Source: M3007 sp031373665
GTDB taxonomy: Bacteria; Bacteroidota; Bacteroidia; Chitinophagales; Saprospiraceae
NCBI GenBank assembly: GCA_031373665.1
Contig: JANMMZ010000005.1
Coordinates: 62,001 to 126,000 of the forward strand
Length of the DNA: 64,000 bases
Reading direction: 5' to 3'
Position 1 is the first letter of the stretch, and each line of letters begins with the position of its first letter. Below are positions 1 to 8,524 of this stretch, in pieces. A program made the translations under genes and the position numbers. The notes beneath the pieces were generated by a model. It saw nothing but the letters and a program-made list of their open reading frames with translations, did not search any database and was not told where the DNA came from.

Positions 1-1896
1 CTCGCTTGTAACAAAAAGCAGTAAGGAATCTCCTTCTGGGTCTTCGAATACGTCGGACAAGTTGATGGCGTACGTTCCAAAATTTTCTTGCAGTTCCAAA
101 TCAGCAATACCATTGGTTCGTATCGGAGATCCATTTGACAGCGATCTTTTTGGCTTCCAATAATAATGATCCAAATATTTAAAGCCCAAAGCATAAATCC
201 CGCATTCAGCCTCGGTAAGGATCAATTGAAATTTTTCGTCAGGAGTGGGGCTATCCAGATTAAGGCTTAAACATTCATCCGCCGTATTGGGCGTAAGCGA
301 CCAAGATTCACCAGCATCATTATTCCAATAGAATTGACCGGCGGTTTTGAGGATGGTTCCAGCATGTTGTGTGCTCTCTTTGGGTACTCTTTCGAAAAGG
401 CCCAGAACGATTTCCATCGGAACGAAATCGCGAATTAAATTAAATCTTTTTTTATAAAATTCACCTTGATATTTTAAAGCAACGGCACCTGGAACAAAGT
501 CGCCTTCCGCTGTTCTGTAAAGATCAATGAAGAAATCTTGACCGAGATAAGGAGCATCATTGCCAGTTTCCAGCCTGCCTTCCGCAAAGTTTGGGGTGAC
601 TTGCCATTGTACATTGGCATTATTTTTCCAATAGTATGTATCGTTGAGTTCAATGATATTCCCTTCATGCCACGGATTTTGGACAACATCCAGCGAATAA
701 GGCCCGATCAACTCATCCATGGTAAAGGTACTGAATTCGGCTCCTAGGTCGTCTTGAACCCTGGTAATCAATTTTGTTGCCAGCGGAGCGCAGTCAACCT
801 GTAGCCTTTTGTGCAAGGTTTCCGAATAGTAATCCGTCTCAAACTGTCCTTCAAAGTCCGAAGGCCAAAAGTTAAGATCAAACCAGTCATGGCCATTCAC
901 TTCTAAGGCCAATTCAGGATAGATACGATAGAGGTGATGGAAGAACTCGTGTTGAAGCCATTGCGGCTGATAAATCCTGCGTTCGATATCGCTATAATTG
1001 CCCACTCCCAAGTGTGCTGGCTTGCGAACGATCCATTTATCATCTATGATAAATACTGGGCCGCCTTTATAATCTGATCCCATACCGCCAGTGATAAAAG
1101 CCTCATCATTGAAGGTCGGATACTCTGGTACATGAGATGGGTACAGAATCCACCACCAATCGGTACTGTCTTTGGCTGCTTGCGTCAATCCATCCCAAAC
1201 AGGCTCAATAGTACTATATGCCAAATGAGGTAATGTAGTCGTTACCTTTACGGGCAGACACAGCGAATCCAGTTCAATAATTTCCACCTCTAGTTCCAGT
1301 GCTCCCTTGGTGATGGCAGTTACATATCTGGAAAAGAAATCAAACGACTGTTTGACAATTCGATGGTTATTTTCCTTCAATGCAGGATCAATAACATGGG
1401 TCACAAAAGGGCCGGTTCCGGTTTGTAATTCCATTTCTGTAGTTGGCTGAATGCCTTCAGAACAGCCTACCAATACGATTTTCATATAAGCCTTTTTGGC
1501 CTGTACATTCGGATCGCCATTGAGCCCGTGGTCAACCATATCTTCGATCATCCGCAAGCCATAATAGGCATGGGGTGTACCGATGTTTGCACCATTCGGG
1601 TCATTGAATATATTCCACCATATATTGCTGCCTTTTGGGTAGGTATTGAATAGATTGTCCACCAATGTTTTTGCTTGGGCATAGTCTCCTGCTTGCAAAG
1701 CATCGTCGGCTTGAATAAAAGTGCTCACAGCCGCTACAGAGTGCGTACTAAAGGCACTTTGTCCTCCATAGCACTCAAAGAAATCCGCCAAAGTAGCAGC
1801 ATCACAAAGCACATTTTGCGCTGGGGAAGCGGCAGGTAGTGCTATGAGACAAAGACATTGAAAGGCTAATGCTTGATATAAATTTTTGATGTTCAT
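1..1896 (-). CDS. Secreted protein with HExxH motif, partial (3' end outside window)
   Basis: An uninterrupted minus-strand frame starts at the ATG at 1896 and is still open at base 1 (632 codons seen). I checked every codon for stops. The first ~25 residues look like a signal peptide ending near PAASPAQ. At residues 316-320 there is HEFFH, followed by HLYRIYPE and a further H at about residue 335, which is the pattern of a zinc metallopeptidase. The last visible residues (DVFEDPEGDSL) resemble the start of a cadherin/Ig-like repeat common in large exported Bacteroidota proteins, so the full protein is probably long and may end in a T9SS sorting domain. The family is not recognised; peptidase activity is inferred from one motif only. 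No partner gene is visible on the left. Confidence 0.85.
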   Translation of the reverse strand, partial: MNIKNLYQALAFQCLCLIALPAASPAQNVLCDAATLADFFECYGGQSAFSTHSVAAVSTFIQADDALQAGDYAQAKTLVDNLFNTYPKGSNIWWNIFNDPNGANIGTPHAYYGLRMIEDMVDHGLNGDPNVQAKKAYMKIVLVGCSEGIQPTTEMELQTGTGPFVTHVIDPALKENNHRIVKQSFDFFSRYVTAITKGALELEVEIIELDSLCLPVKVTTTLPHLAYSTIEPVWDGLTQAAKDSTDWWWILYPSHVPEYPTFNDEAFITGGMGSDYKGGPVFIIDDKWIVRKPAHLGVGNYSDIERRIYQPQWLQHEFFHHLYRIYPELALEVNGHDWFDLNFWPSDFEGQFETDYYSETLHKRLQVDCAPLATKLITRVQDDLGAEFSTFTMDELIGPYSLDVVQNPWHEGNIIELNDTYYWKNNANVQWQVTPNFAEGRLETGNDAPYLGQDFFIDLYRTAEGDFVPGAVALKYQGEFYKKRFNLIRDFVPMEIVLGLFERVPKESTQHAGTILKTAGQFYWNNDAGESWSLTPNTADECLSLNLDSPTPDEKFQLILTEAECGIYALGFKYLDHYYWKPKRSLSNGSPIRTNGIADLELQENFGTYAINLSDVFEDPEGDSLLLFVTSE

Positions 1897-2238
1897 TGAT
1901 TTGAATTTTTTTAGTAATTCTTATGGATTCATTTTTTTTAATTAGGATCAAGAGCAAGCAATGGTGTGTTTAGAATGGTTTTCTTCTATTAAGATCAAGA
2001 GGGTGTTTTTTTTATTATTCTCATGGCTCAAAATAACGCAACTTGTGTTATACTGAGCCAATTTGAGCCAATATTTTTTATTTTTGTCGGTGGTAAACAG
2101 TACATGCCCGCCCTGCGTGGACTTTTGGGCGGTATTTTGGGAGTGTATTATGTTTGTCCAGAATAGTGTTTCGAGCGAAATGAATGCCAAAACCTAAAGC
2201 CTGCTAGATTCAAGTAACTAATACAATCCACCCCCAAC
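1897..2238. other. Intergenic region without supported gene
   Basis: AT-rich 342-base stretch between two minus-strand genes for secreted proteins. It must hold the promoter of the partial gene to its left. A short repeat of GAGCCAAT occurs twice near 2056-2070. An 80-codon minus-strand frame exists but has no recognisable protein character. Nothing else is seen. Confidence 0.5.
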
Positions 2239-3735
2239 CTACCATTTCAACACTTTGCCCACATAAACCCGATCTCGACCAAGTACGTGTATAAAATATA
2301 CGCCCCTTTGCAATACAGATATATCGAGGGTTGAGCCAGTAAAATTAGCTCGGCTTTCTACTATTTTGCCTTGTAAATCTATGACTTTTAGGCGATAGCC
2401 TTCTATGCTTTCAGGTATATTAAGTATCAATATCCCTGAACTTGGGTTGGGAGACATACCCAAGACAAACTGATAGATCGGGTCTGATACCAATACGGTG
2501 GGTAAGGGGTTAATGTCGCCCCAGACGACCCCGTTTTGGCGATTTCCGATCAATGTGGCATAGTTGTAACCTCCTTCTAACGCACTGCTTGTACCCGTTA
2601 ATCCAAATTGTTCGTGTACAGATGCCCCTTCCGATACACCGGTTATGACACCCATCGAGCAGTTCAGTGCATTAAAACCAGCCTTGTAAAAGGATACGCT
2701 GATACTTAGTTTCCCATCATCTCCAAAAGTGCCTTTGGATTCCAATAACAGGGCTGAATACGTATTCCCTGGCGAATACCAATTGGGCGTAGCCACTAGC
2801 ATGGGTTCATAATATTTTTTGGTATAAGTACTGATGACTTCAGGTAATGTAGATATACTGGTGTCTATAATAGTTTGCCCATTTTGAGTTAAGGTCGTGA
2901 CCTTTAGCAACGTTCGACTGGCAGTAACTAGTACGGTATCAGGCGTGATACTTACTGCCGTGATGGAGTCTAACCACCATTGGTTGATGGTGCGGTTGAG
3001 GGCGTAATCAACCGATTTGCTTTTCCATTTGTAGAGATCGCCCGGAGCATAATGCCCAAAAAACGAAAGGAAAGATGGAACCGTGCCGTAGGCTGCGCCA
3101 TTTTTTTCAAAACCAGCGATGTCATAAACGGGGCTGCTCTGCCCATTTTTTAGGCTAGTCAGTGATACATAATGAGTAAACCCAAACTTTTCGGTCAGTG
3201 TAAACACAAATCCATTGAGGGGATGATTGCTATTGGGCAGGGTGTTCATTCGGAAGTATTTTGCAGCCGTTGTATTTCCAAATACTTGGATGGTGTCCAT
3301 TCCGATACATTCTATTTTTACTTGAGTGTATTGAGTATCTACGGTTGTCACTGGGAAACTCCAACTCTCGCCGGGCATATATTGGCTATGAAAAATGACC
3401 GGCTCACTGGTATCTTCAAAGTGCCAGTTTCCATTTTTTGATACCATAGGATTGAAGTATTCGATCGGTGGCTCAAAGGGAATGGTCAAAGGCGGGTTGA
3501 TGAGCAAATCTAAAAAGCAATATCCAAAATGACCTGCAATATATTTTTCGCCAAAATAGTGAATGCGTACATCTGAGCCAATGGATTCCGTGGAGTCGTT
3601 GTACAATAGTTGCAGTGATTTGTCGGAGGTCTGCCACCATGTTTTTTGGTTTTTTGGAAACAAATCCCAATTCGTTTGAGCCTCGCTGAGGCAATAATTG
3701 GAGAAAAAGAGCAGAAGTATTAAATTTTTTTTCAT
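2239..3735 (-). CDS. Secreted protein with T9SS C-terminal sorting domain
   Basis: 498 residues from the ATG at 3735. This start is chosen because it begins MKKNLILLLFF, a clear signal peptide ending near LSEAQ; the longer frame to 3822 would read through an inverted repeat. The last ~75 residues form a type A T9SS sorting domain: MSPNPSSG, a LKVIDLQGK strand, then RGVYFIHV and a C-terminal VLKW. The middle has no recognised family and looks like beta-rich extracellular sequence. It is expected to cross the outer membrane by the type IX system and be released or surface-anchored. It is transcribed alone, with the promoter region next to a 67-bp palindromic element. Confidence 0.85.
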   Translation of the reverse strand: MKKNLILLLFFSNYCLSEAQTNWDLFPKNQKTWWQTSDKSLQLLYNDSTESIGSDVRIHYFGEKYIAGHFGYCFLDLLINPPLTIPFEPPIEYFNPMVSKNGNWHFEDTSEPVIFHSQYMPGESWSFPVTTVDTQYTQVKIECIGMDTIQVFGNTTAAKYFRMNTLPNSNHPLNGFVFTLTEKFGFTHYVSLTSLKNGQSSPVYDIAGFEKNGAAYGTVPSFLSFFGHYAPGDLYKWKSKSVDYALNRTINQWWLDSITAVSITPDTVLVTASRTLLKVTTLTQNGQTIIDTSISTLPEVISTYTKKYYEPMLVATPNWYSPGNTYSALLLESKGTFGDDGKLSISVSFYKAGFNALNCSMGVITGVSEGASVHEQFGLTGTSSALEGGYNYATLIGNRQNGVVWGDINPLPTVLVSDPIYQFVLGMSPNPSSGILILNIPESIEGYRLKVIDLQGKIVESRANFTGSTLDISVLQRGVYFIHVLGRDRVYVGKVLKW

Positions 3736-3760
3736 GCGTTGCTTGTTTATGGAAATTAAT

Positions 3761-3827
3761 TTAACGTGAGTTCGGGAATGATAGATGTGATTGATTGTCA
3801 ATTGTTTAATACCCGAACTCACGTTAA
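3761..3827. repeat. Inverted repeat, 16-bp perfect arms (MITE-like)
   Basis: TTAACGTGAGTTCGGG at 3761-3776 is repeated as its exact reverse complement at 3812-3827, with 35 bases between. The element sits between a minus-strand and a plus-strand gene, so it is not placed as a simple terminator. The arms could be the ends of a very small non-autonomous transposable element or an operator/cruciform. No transposase is nearby. Confidence 0.7.
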
Positions 3828-4062
3828 TTTACTTAAAAAGAACAGTTATTGTTTCACCGCCCTAAAAGTACCCACATTTTCCAGACAGCATTCCTTTTTC
3901 TTCAAAAATGTAAAATACTGGCCATTTTTTGGATGGGATGCACTTATTTTTGACCGTTCTACTCATCCTAAATCTGTGTGTTGATGCCAGTCCTACAATT
4001 GTTTTACATATTATTCTCAATTGCTTAATATATACTTAATCACTTCATTGCAAAGGCTGGTT
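3828..4062. other. Intergenic region upstream of the ATP-grasp gene
   Basis: Together with the inverted repeat this forms a gene-free gap of about 400 bases. It is AT-rich with no coding frame of protein character. The only signal seen is the promoter element at its right end. Confidence 0.5.
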
Positions 4063-4071
4063 TAATTTTGC
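4063..4071 (+). promoter_or_regulatory. Bacteroidota -7 promoter element
   Basis: TAATTTTGC fits the Bacteroidota -7 consensus TAnnTTTG(C/T). Transcription would begin near 4077, which excludes the apparent TTG start at 4068 for the ATP-grasp gene and places the short upstream frame at the very 5' end of the transcript. Confidence 0.55.
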
Positions 4072-4077
4072 GCGAAA

Positions 4078-4134
4078 ATGACATGGGATCTGTTTCAAAA
4101 TGGTTTTCAAGTTCAAGACTTTATGTTGAATTGA
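4078..4134 (+). CDS. Possible 18-codon upstream open reading frame
   Basis: An ATG at 4078 opens a frame of 18 codons (MTWDLFQNGFQVQDFMLN) whose TGA stop overlaps the ATG at 4134 of the ATP-grasp gene (TGATG). It begins directly after the predicted transcription start. The arrangement suggests translational coupling, but the peptide is short and could be chance; an alternative is an ancient frameshift near the 5' end of the larger gene. Confidence 0.3.
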   Translation: MTWDLFQNGFQVQDFMLN

Positions 4135-5192
4135 TGGTAGCATTGTTTATAAAAAAGATAAAATTTTGGCAATATTGGGAAACTTGGCCACGGTCTCTAT
4201 TTTATGGGCCGCTCAGTATTATTTGGGGCTGGTATTGCCTGCGCAGCCGGTCTTTTTGGTTTTTTAGTAGTTCTAACCCGACCTTGACACTCGGCGGTTT
4301 TGAGGGCGAAACCAAAAGAGAAATGTATGAGCAATTGCCTCCCGACTCTTACCCAAGTACCTTGTTTTGTACGCCTCAACAAAGTATTGATTCCATTGGT
4401 AAGGCTATGAATGTTGTGGGGCTTCGGTTTCCTGTAGCGGTCAAGCCCGATGTGGGTATGAAAGGCTTGCTATTTCGTAAAATAGACAAAATAGAGCAAT
4501 TGGCCCAATACCATGCTGGTTGCCCGGTGGATTATATGGTACAGGCTTGGGTGGATTTACCGATCGAGTTGGGTGTGTTTTATTGTCGGTATCCTGGTGC
4601 CAATTATGGTGAAATAACTGGGATTACAAGACGGGAACCTATTTCAGTACTTGGTGATGGGTCTTCTACACTTGTAGCATTGATGGAGCAGCATCCCCGT
4701 GCTAAGCCTAGGTTGGAAGTGCTCAAATCTACCCACGCGTCGGCGTTGAATATAATTATCCCTAAGGATCAAACGTACATGGTGACCCACGTGGCCAATC
4801 GTTGTCAAGGAGCACAACTGCACAACCTGCAAACCGAAATTGACCAAAGCCTCCGCAAGATTTTTGATGACCTTAGTCACTATACGGGTGCATTCTACTA
4901 TGGGCGATATGATATAAAGTGTGCTTCACTGGAAGATCTAAAACAGGGGAAAAACTATCAGATCTTAGAGTTTAATGGCGCAGGCGCCGCGCCGCACCAC
5001 GTGTATCACTGTGGATTGACGCTTTTCGAAGCCTATCGTGAAATATTGAGGCATTGGAAGTATTTATTTGAAATCAGTAAAGCCAACCATGAAAGAGGGT
5101 TTTCGTATTGGACTTTTTGGCGAGGCTTCATTTTCCTTAGGCAATCAAAAAAGCACTTTAAACAATTAGAACTGTATGAAACCATACTTTGA
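4134..5192 (+). CDS. Membrane-associated ATP-grasp-fold protein
   Basis: 352 residues from the ATG at 4134; the longer frame to 4068 lies on or before the predicted transcription start. The N-terminus is Trp-rich and hydrophobic (about residues 8-45, with WQYWETWP and SIIWGWY), a pattern I associate with a Bacteroidota family often labelled D-alanine-D-alanine-ligase-like. The rest has ATP-grasp features: VAVKPDVGMKG (ATP-binding lysine strand), MVQAWVD, a YGRYDIK strand and ILEFNGAGAAPHH, where the acidic residue and Asn would bind magnesium. It would join a carboxylate to an amine or thiol; the substrate is unknown. The stop overlaps the next gene by 17 bases, so the two are probably co-transcribed. 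Confidence 0.75.
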   Translation: MVALFIKKIKFWQYWETWPRSLFYGPLSIIWGWYCLRSRSFWFFSSSNPTLTLGGFEGETKREMYEQLPPDSYPSTLFCTPQQSIDSIGKAMNVVGLRFPVAVKPDVGMKGLLFRKIDKIEQLAQYHAGCPVDYMVQAWVDLPIELGVFYCRYPGANYGEITGITRREPISVLGDGSSTLVALMEQHPRAKPRLEVLKSTHASALNIIIPKDQTYMVTHVANRCQGAQLHNLQTEIDQSLRKIFDDLSHYTGAFYYGRYDIKCASLEDLKQGKNYQILEFNGAGAAPHHVYHCGLTLFEAYREILRHWKYLFEISKANHERGFSYWTFWRGFIFLRQSKKHFKQLELYETIL

Positions 5193-5853
5193 TACCTTCA
5201 AAACGATTTTTTTAGTCAGTTTTTTAGGTTCATTTACGCCTGGGATGATTACGATGGGCGTGTTGCAGGCGGTAGTTTCGGGAGGTATGACAGCGGCTTT
5301 TGCGTTTTCTTTGGGAGCGGTATCGGTCGAAATTATCTTCATCTGGTTGGTATTGTTTGCTACTGGATGGTTTTATACTAGGCAATATATATTCCGATAT
5401 TTGGAGTGGATTTCCATCGGTATGATGGCTATATTCACCGTATTGTGTTTGGTGAAATTAATATCTGCTTCTGATGCCACGCAGGCCATGATACCAGTGC
5501 AGGCGCCTTGGTTCTTGTCGGGAGCATTGTTGCGGTTGGTCACGCCTACTTTTGTCGCTTTTTGGTTGGGTTGGCACCTGACCATGCTTTCCACCGAAAT
5601 AGCCAAGCCGACCCCAACCGCTAGAAACGTCAGTGCCATAGCAGCTGGAGTGGGTACTTTTTCAGCACACGGCCTTTTTATTTTATTATACTTACAGGCA
5701 TCGGAGTACCTTGCCTTTTTGCAGACGGCTAGTCGGTGGATTATCTTCGTAGTGCTGCTTAGCAGCACCTTGTGGATGGGTATCCGGATTCTGCGTAGGA
5801 ATAGGGCTCAAGGGGTAAGCACGAATACAAAATTAATTACCAAGCCAGATTGA
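5176..5853 (+). CDS. LysE/RhtB-family exporter
   Basis: 225 residues, almost entirely hydrophobic, with about six membrane segments. The N-terminal SFLGSFTPGMITMGVLQ stretch corresponds to the first helix of the LysE/RhtB superfamily, which exports amino acids and related small solutes from the cytoplasm. It begins 17 bases inside the upstream ATP-grasp gene, so the pair is translationally coupled; a peptide- or amino-acid-conjugating ligase next to an exporter suggests that the exporter handles the product or substrate, but this is inference. The 3' end overlaps the convergent helicase gene by 17 bases. Confidence 0.8.
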   Translation: MKPYFDTFKTIFLVSFLGSFTPGMITMGVLQAVVSGGMTAAFAFSLGAVSVEIIFIWLVLFATGWFYTRQYIFRYLEWISIGMMAIFTVLCLVKLISASDATQAMIPVQAPWFLSGALLRLVTPTFVAFWLGWHLTMLSTEIAKPTPTARNVSAIAAGVGTFSAHGLFILLYLQASEYLAFLQTASRWIIFVVLLSSTLWMGIRILRRNRAQGVSTNTKLITKPD

Positions 5854-7162
5854 TTTTGTACTTTTTGCCCTTCATTTTCTCTTGAGCCACCAGTTTGAGT
5901 AATTGATAAGCGATGTCTTTTTTCACGGCCACAAACGACATAAAGTCAAGTATTTCTATTTTACCCATATCATCTTTTGACAAGTTACCTTTTTTACCCA
6001 AAAAGCCTACAATATCTATTTTACTGAGTTTATCTTTCTTGCCGCCACTGATATAAAGCGTAGTCCAAGGCGAATCCTCGGGCAGGCTATTTGTGGCGGG
6101 TACTTCCATCCGTTCGGGTTTTTGCATCATATATACCGGCAGGTTTTCGCGATGGGCCAAAATCAAGTATGCCGTGCCTTCGGCGTGCATACGGGCAGTA
6201 CGACCATTTCGGTGAAGGAAATCATTGCTTTTAAGCGGTAATTCGTAGTGAATAACGTGTTTTACCTCTGGAATATCAAGCCCACGAGCGGCAAGATCAG
6301 AACACACTAAGTACATAGTGCTACCATTTCTAAATTGTATCAAGGCTTTTTCACGATCCAATTGCTCCATGCCACCATGAAAAAAGGCACTGTGTATATC
6401 AAGTTCCTTTAAAAATGATTGTACTTGCTCGGTCGTTTCACGCAGGTTGCAAAAAATAAGGGTTGGTTCTGTACCAAGGTGGCAGAGCAAATGAAATAAC
6501 ACTTCGCTTTTATCTTCGCTGGCAGCCATAAGCGATTTCACGACCAGTCCACCATTGGTATTCATTTCTATCTTAGAGAAATTGAGGACGTTTGGCTCTT
6601 TAATACCCGTGAACTCTGGAATCACCATTTTATTGGTCGCAGACACCAATACACGTTTTTCAAGCCCTGTAAGTGCTGCCACTATTTCGGTCATTTGCTC
6701 TTTGAAACCCATTGACAATGATTTGTCAAATTCATCCAAAATAAGCACTTTAGCCGTTGAGGTATCAAAGGTTTCGCGGGTGATATGCTCCATAATGCGA
6801 CCAGGTGTGCCGATTAGCAGCGCAGGTGCCTCCACCAAGGTTTGCGATTCGATTTGCATAGAGTGGCCGCCGTAGCAAGTTGTTACCTTCATACCTGTTG
6901 ACATTTTTTGCCAAACGCGCTCTATTTGTATCGCCAATTCGCGGGTAGGAGAAATGATGATGCACTGAACGCCTGCTTTTTTGGGATCCAGTATTTGCTC
7001 TATCGGCAATAGAAAAGCCAAAGTCTTGCCTGATCCCGTGGGTGACAATAAAACCGTGTTGGGCTTGTTGATAATAGAGTCCACGGCCGCCTCTTGCATC
7101 CGATTAAGTTCCGCAATGCCTAGGTTGGTCAAGGCTTTTTGAGCAATTGTGTTGATTTCCAT
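5837..7162 (-). CDS. DEAD-box RNA helicase with DbpA-type RNA-binding domain
   Basis: 441 residues. Motifs in order: Q-motif near residue 23, Walker A SPTGSGKT (40-47), PTRELAIQI (72-80), TPGR (119-122), DEFD in place of DEAD (143-146), SAT in VSATNK, then RGLDIPEV and HRNGRTAR of the second RecA domain. The C-terminal ~70 residues match the DbpA RNA-binding domain, which in Escherichia coli DbpA directs the enzyme to hairpin 92 of 23S rRNA for large-subunit assembly. A ribosome-assembly role is therefore likely. The DEFD variant keeps both acidic residues. Convergent with the LysE-type gene, sharing 17 bases at the 3' ends. Confidence 0.9.
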   Translation of the reverse strand: MEINTIAQKALTNLGIAELNRMQEAAVDSIINKPNTVLLSPTGSGKTLAFLLPIEQILDPKKAGVQCIIISPTRELAIQIERVWQKMSTGMKVTTCYGGHSMQIESQTLVEAPALLIGTPGRIMEHITRETFDTSTAKVLILDEFDKSLSMGFKEQMTEIVAALTGLEKRVLVSATNKMVIPEFTGIKEPNVLNFSKIEMNTNGGLVVKSLMAASEDKSEVLFHLLCHLGTEPTLIFCNLRETTEQVQSFLKELDIHSAFFHGGMEQLDREKALIQFRNGSTMYLVCSDLAARGLDIPEVKHVIHYELPLKSNDFLHRNGRTARMHAEGTAYLILAHRENLPVYMMQKPERMEVPATNSLPEDSPWTTLYISGGKKDKLSKIDIVGFLGKKGNLSKDDMGKIEILDFMSFVAVKKDIAYQLLKLVAQEKMKGKKYKINLAW

Positions 7163-7242
7163 GCCGCAAAGGTACGTTAAGTAATGGTGAATAGCCTGTG
7201 AACATTAGTTAATGTAACGTGTTTCAAGAAAAACAACAACAT

Positions 7243-7791
7243 ATGATGTCTGAATCAGAACAACCACCCCCCGCTCCGACGCCTGTAAAAAAAAATAGGT
7301 TGAATATCCGCCCAGAGTTGCTCATCGCGATCACCTCCCTTTTGGTGAGTATGACCGCCATGTTTAGTAATATATTTCAGACCAATATGCAACAAGTACA
7401 GCAGCAAAGTGCTGTCTGGCCTTATATAGAATGCGACAATAGTATCTCTAGCGATGGGTTCCTATTCAAAGTCACCAATAAAGGCGTTGGTCCAGCCATC
7501 ATTACCCAAGAGGTGTATCGCTATAAAGGAGTAGAATATAAAACAGTGGAAGCCCTAGCAAAAGCCGCGATCACTGACCCTGATTTTAATTATAACATAT
7601 ACGGAACCAACCCCGTAAAAGGCCGTGTACTCTCGCCCCAAGAAACGGTGCGGGTATTTAGTGTCTCCGATATGCGTTTTGCCCAAATGGCCATTTCTGC
7701 TAGTACAGAGATAGAGGTCTATATTGAGTACCAATCCATCTATGGGAAGCGGTGGGTAAATCATGGGAATAGGGTGGAGGCCTTAGATTGA
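7243..7791 (+). CDS. Hypothetical single-pass membrane protein
   Basis: 182 residues from the ATG at 7243 (an upstream GTG at 7219 adds eight residues). A Pro-rich, then basic N-terminal tail (about 1-24) is followed by one membrane segment (LLIAITSLLVSMTAMFSNIF, about 28-47) and a soluble domain of ~130 residues that starts with WPYIECD and contains FKVTNKGVGPAII, a strand pattern seen in small Ig-like domains that follow one membrane helix. The soluble part probably lies in the periplasm. No catalytic motif is seen and the family has no known function. It lies upstream of the tetR-type gene but has its own spacing, so common regulation is not evident. Confidence 0.65.
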   Translation: MMSESEQPPPAPTPVKKNRLNIRPELLIAITSLLVSMTAMFSNIFQTNMQQVQQQSAVWPYIECDNSISSDGFLFKVTNKGVGPAIITQEVYRYKGVEYKTVEALAKAAITDPDFNYNIYGTNPVKGRVLSPQETVRVFSVSDMRFAQMAISASTEIEVYIEYQSIYGKRWVNHGNRVEALD

Positions 7792-7824
7792 AGTTTTTTT
7801 TAAAAAATCAAGAAAAATAACCAG

Positions 7825-7840
7825 CATACCAATTAGTATG
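7825..7840. promoter_or_regulatory. TetR-type operator, site 1
   Basis: CATACCAATTAGTATG is an imperfect palindrome lying two bases before the -7 element of the TetR-family gene. The same 16-mer with one change recurs at 8474-8489 before the NmrA-type gene. Binding here would block the regulator's own promoter. Confidence 0.75.
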
Positions 7841-7841
7841 T

Positions 7842-7850
7842 TACCTTTGC
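7842..7850 (+). promoter_or_regulatory. -7 promoter element of the TetR-family gene
   Basis: TACCTTTGC matches TAnnTTTGC and is 16 bases before the ATG, directly after operator site 1. The very short leader agrees with the lack of a Shine-Dalgarno sequence. Confidence 0.7.
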
Positions 7851-7865
7851 CCCAAGTTATTAATA

Positions 7866-8450
7866 ATGGATACACGTACGCGCATAGTAGAAGCCATGTT
7901 CAAAGATGTCCGACTGAATGGATATCAAGGACTGCGAGCCGATAAAGTAGTGGCCGATTTGGGCATTACCAAAGGTGCTATGTACCACTATTTTCCCAAT
8001 AAGCAGCAGATTGGCACTGCTATCATTGATGAAATATTGCAGCCCGATTATACCGCATTTTATGAACAATTAGACAAGTTAGAAAGCGACCCCATTCCTG
8101 CCATTCAGGAGCATTTGCGGTGGTTAGCCTCTATTTGTACCGAAGAAGAAGCCGTTTTGGGGTGTCCTTTGAATAACTTAGTGCAGGAAATGAGCCCTTT
8201 AGATGAAGTGTATCGGCAAAAGTTGCAAAAAATAATCAACAAGATGCAGTCCTCCATGACCGATGCCCTAAGGCGTGGCCAATCCAATGGATACTTGACC
8301 CTTAATTTTGATTGTGACACAGTAGCCTGGTTTTATCTATCTACTTTGGAGGGCGCGTACAGTATGGCCAAGGTCAGTAAAAGTGAGGCCGTATACCGGA
8401 GAATCAATCAACAATTGATTCATTTTTTAGAAGCACTACGGGTCAAATGA
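7866..8450 (+). CDS. TetR/AcrR-family transcriptional repressor
   Basis: 194 residues. The N-terminal DNA-binding domain has the TetR pattern: TRIVEAMFKDVRLNGYQGL, ADLGITKGAMYHYFPNKQQ (the recognition helix, about residues 32-50). The remaining ~140 residues form the helical ligand-binding and dimerisation domain, of the kind that senses small reactive or aromatic compounds. Two near-identical palindromes flank the gene, one at its own promoter and one in front of the NmrA-type gene, so autorepression and control of that oxidoreductase are strongly suggested by position. The inducer is unknown. Confidence 0.9.
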   Translation: MDTRTRIVEAMFKDVRLNGYQGLRADKVVADLGITKGAMYHYFPNKQQIGTAIIDEILQPDYTAFYEQLDKLESDPIPAIQEHLRWLASICTEEEAVLGCPLNNLVQEMSPLDEVYRQKLQKIINKMQSSMTDALRRGQSNGYLTLNFDCDTVAWFYLSTLEGAYSMAKVSKSEAVYRRINQQLIHFLEALRVK

Positions 8451-8473
8451 CCTTTTTTTTGTCAAATTTAGTG

Positions 8474-8489
8474 CATACCAACTAGTATG
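8474..8489. promoter_or_regulatory. TetR-type operator, site 2
   Basis: CATACCAACTAGTATG differs from site 1 at a single base and lies 36 bases before the start codon of the NmrA-type gene. Two copies of a 16-mer within 650 bases at the two expected promoters is the main evidence for a TetR regulon here. Confidence 0.75.
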
Positions 8490-8524
8490 TATGTAATATA
8501 TATTAAACAATAAAACTTAAAAAC

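Noticed and set aside
1948..2190. 80-codon minus-strand frame upstream of the HEFFH gene
   Set aside because: No signal, domain or codon character of a real gene; it lies in AT-rich intergenic sequence.
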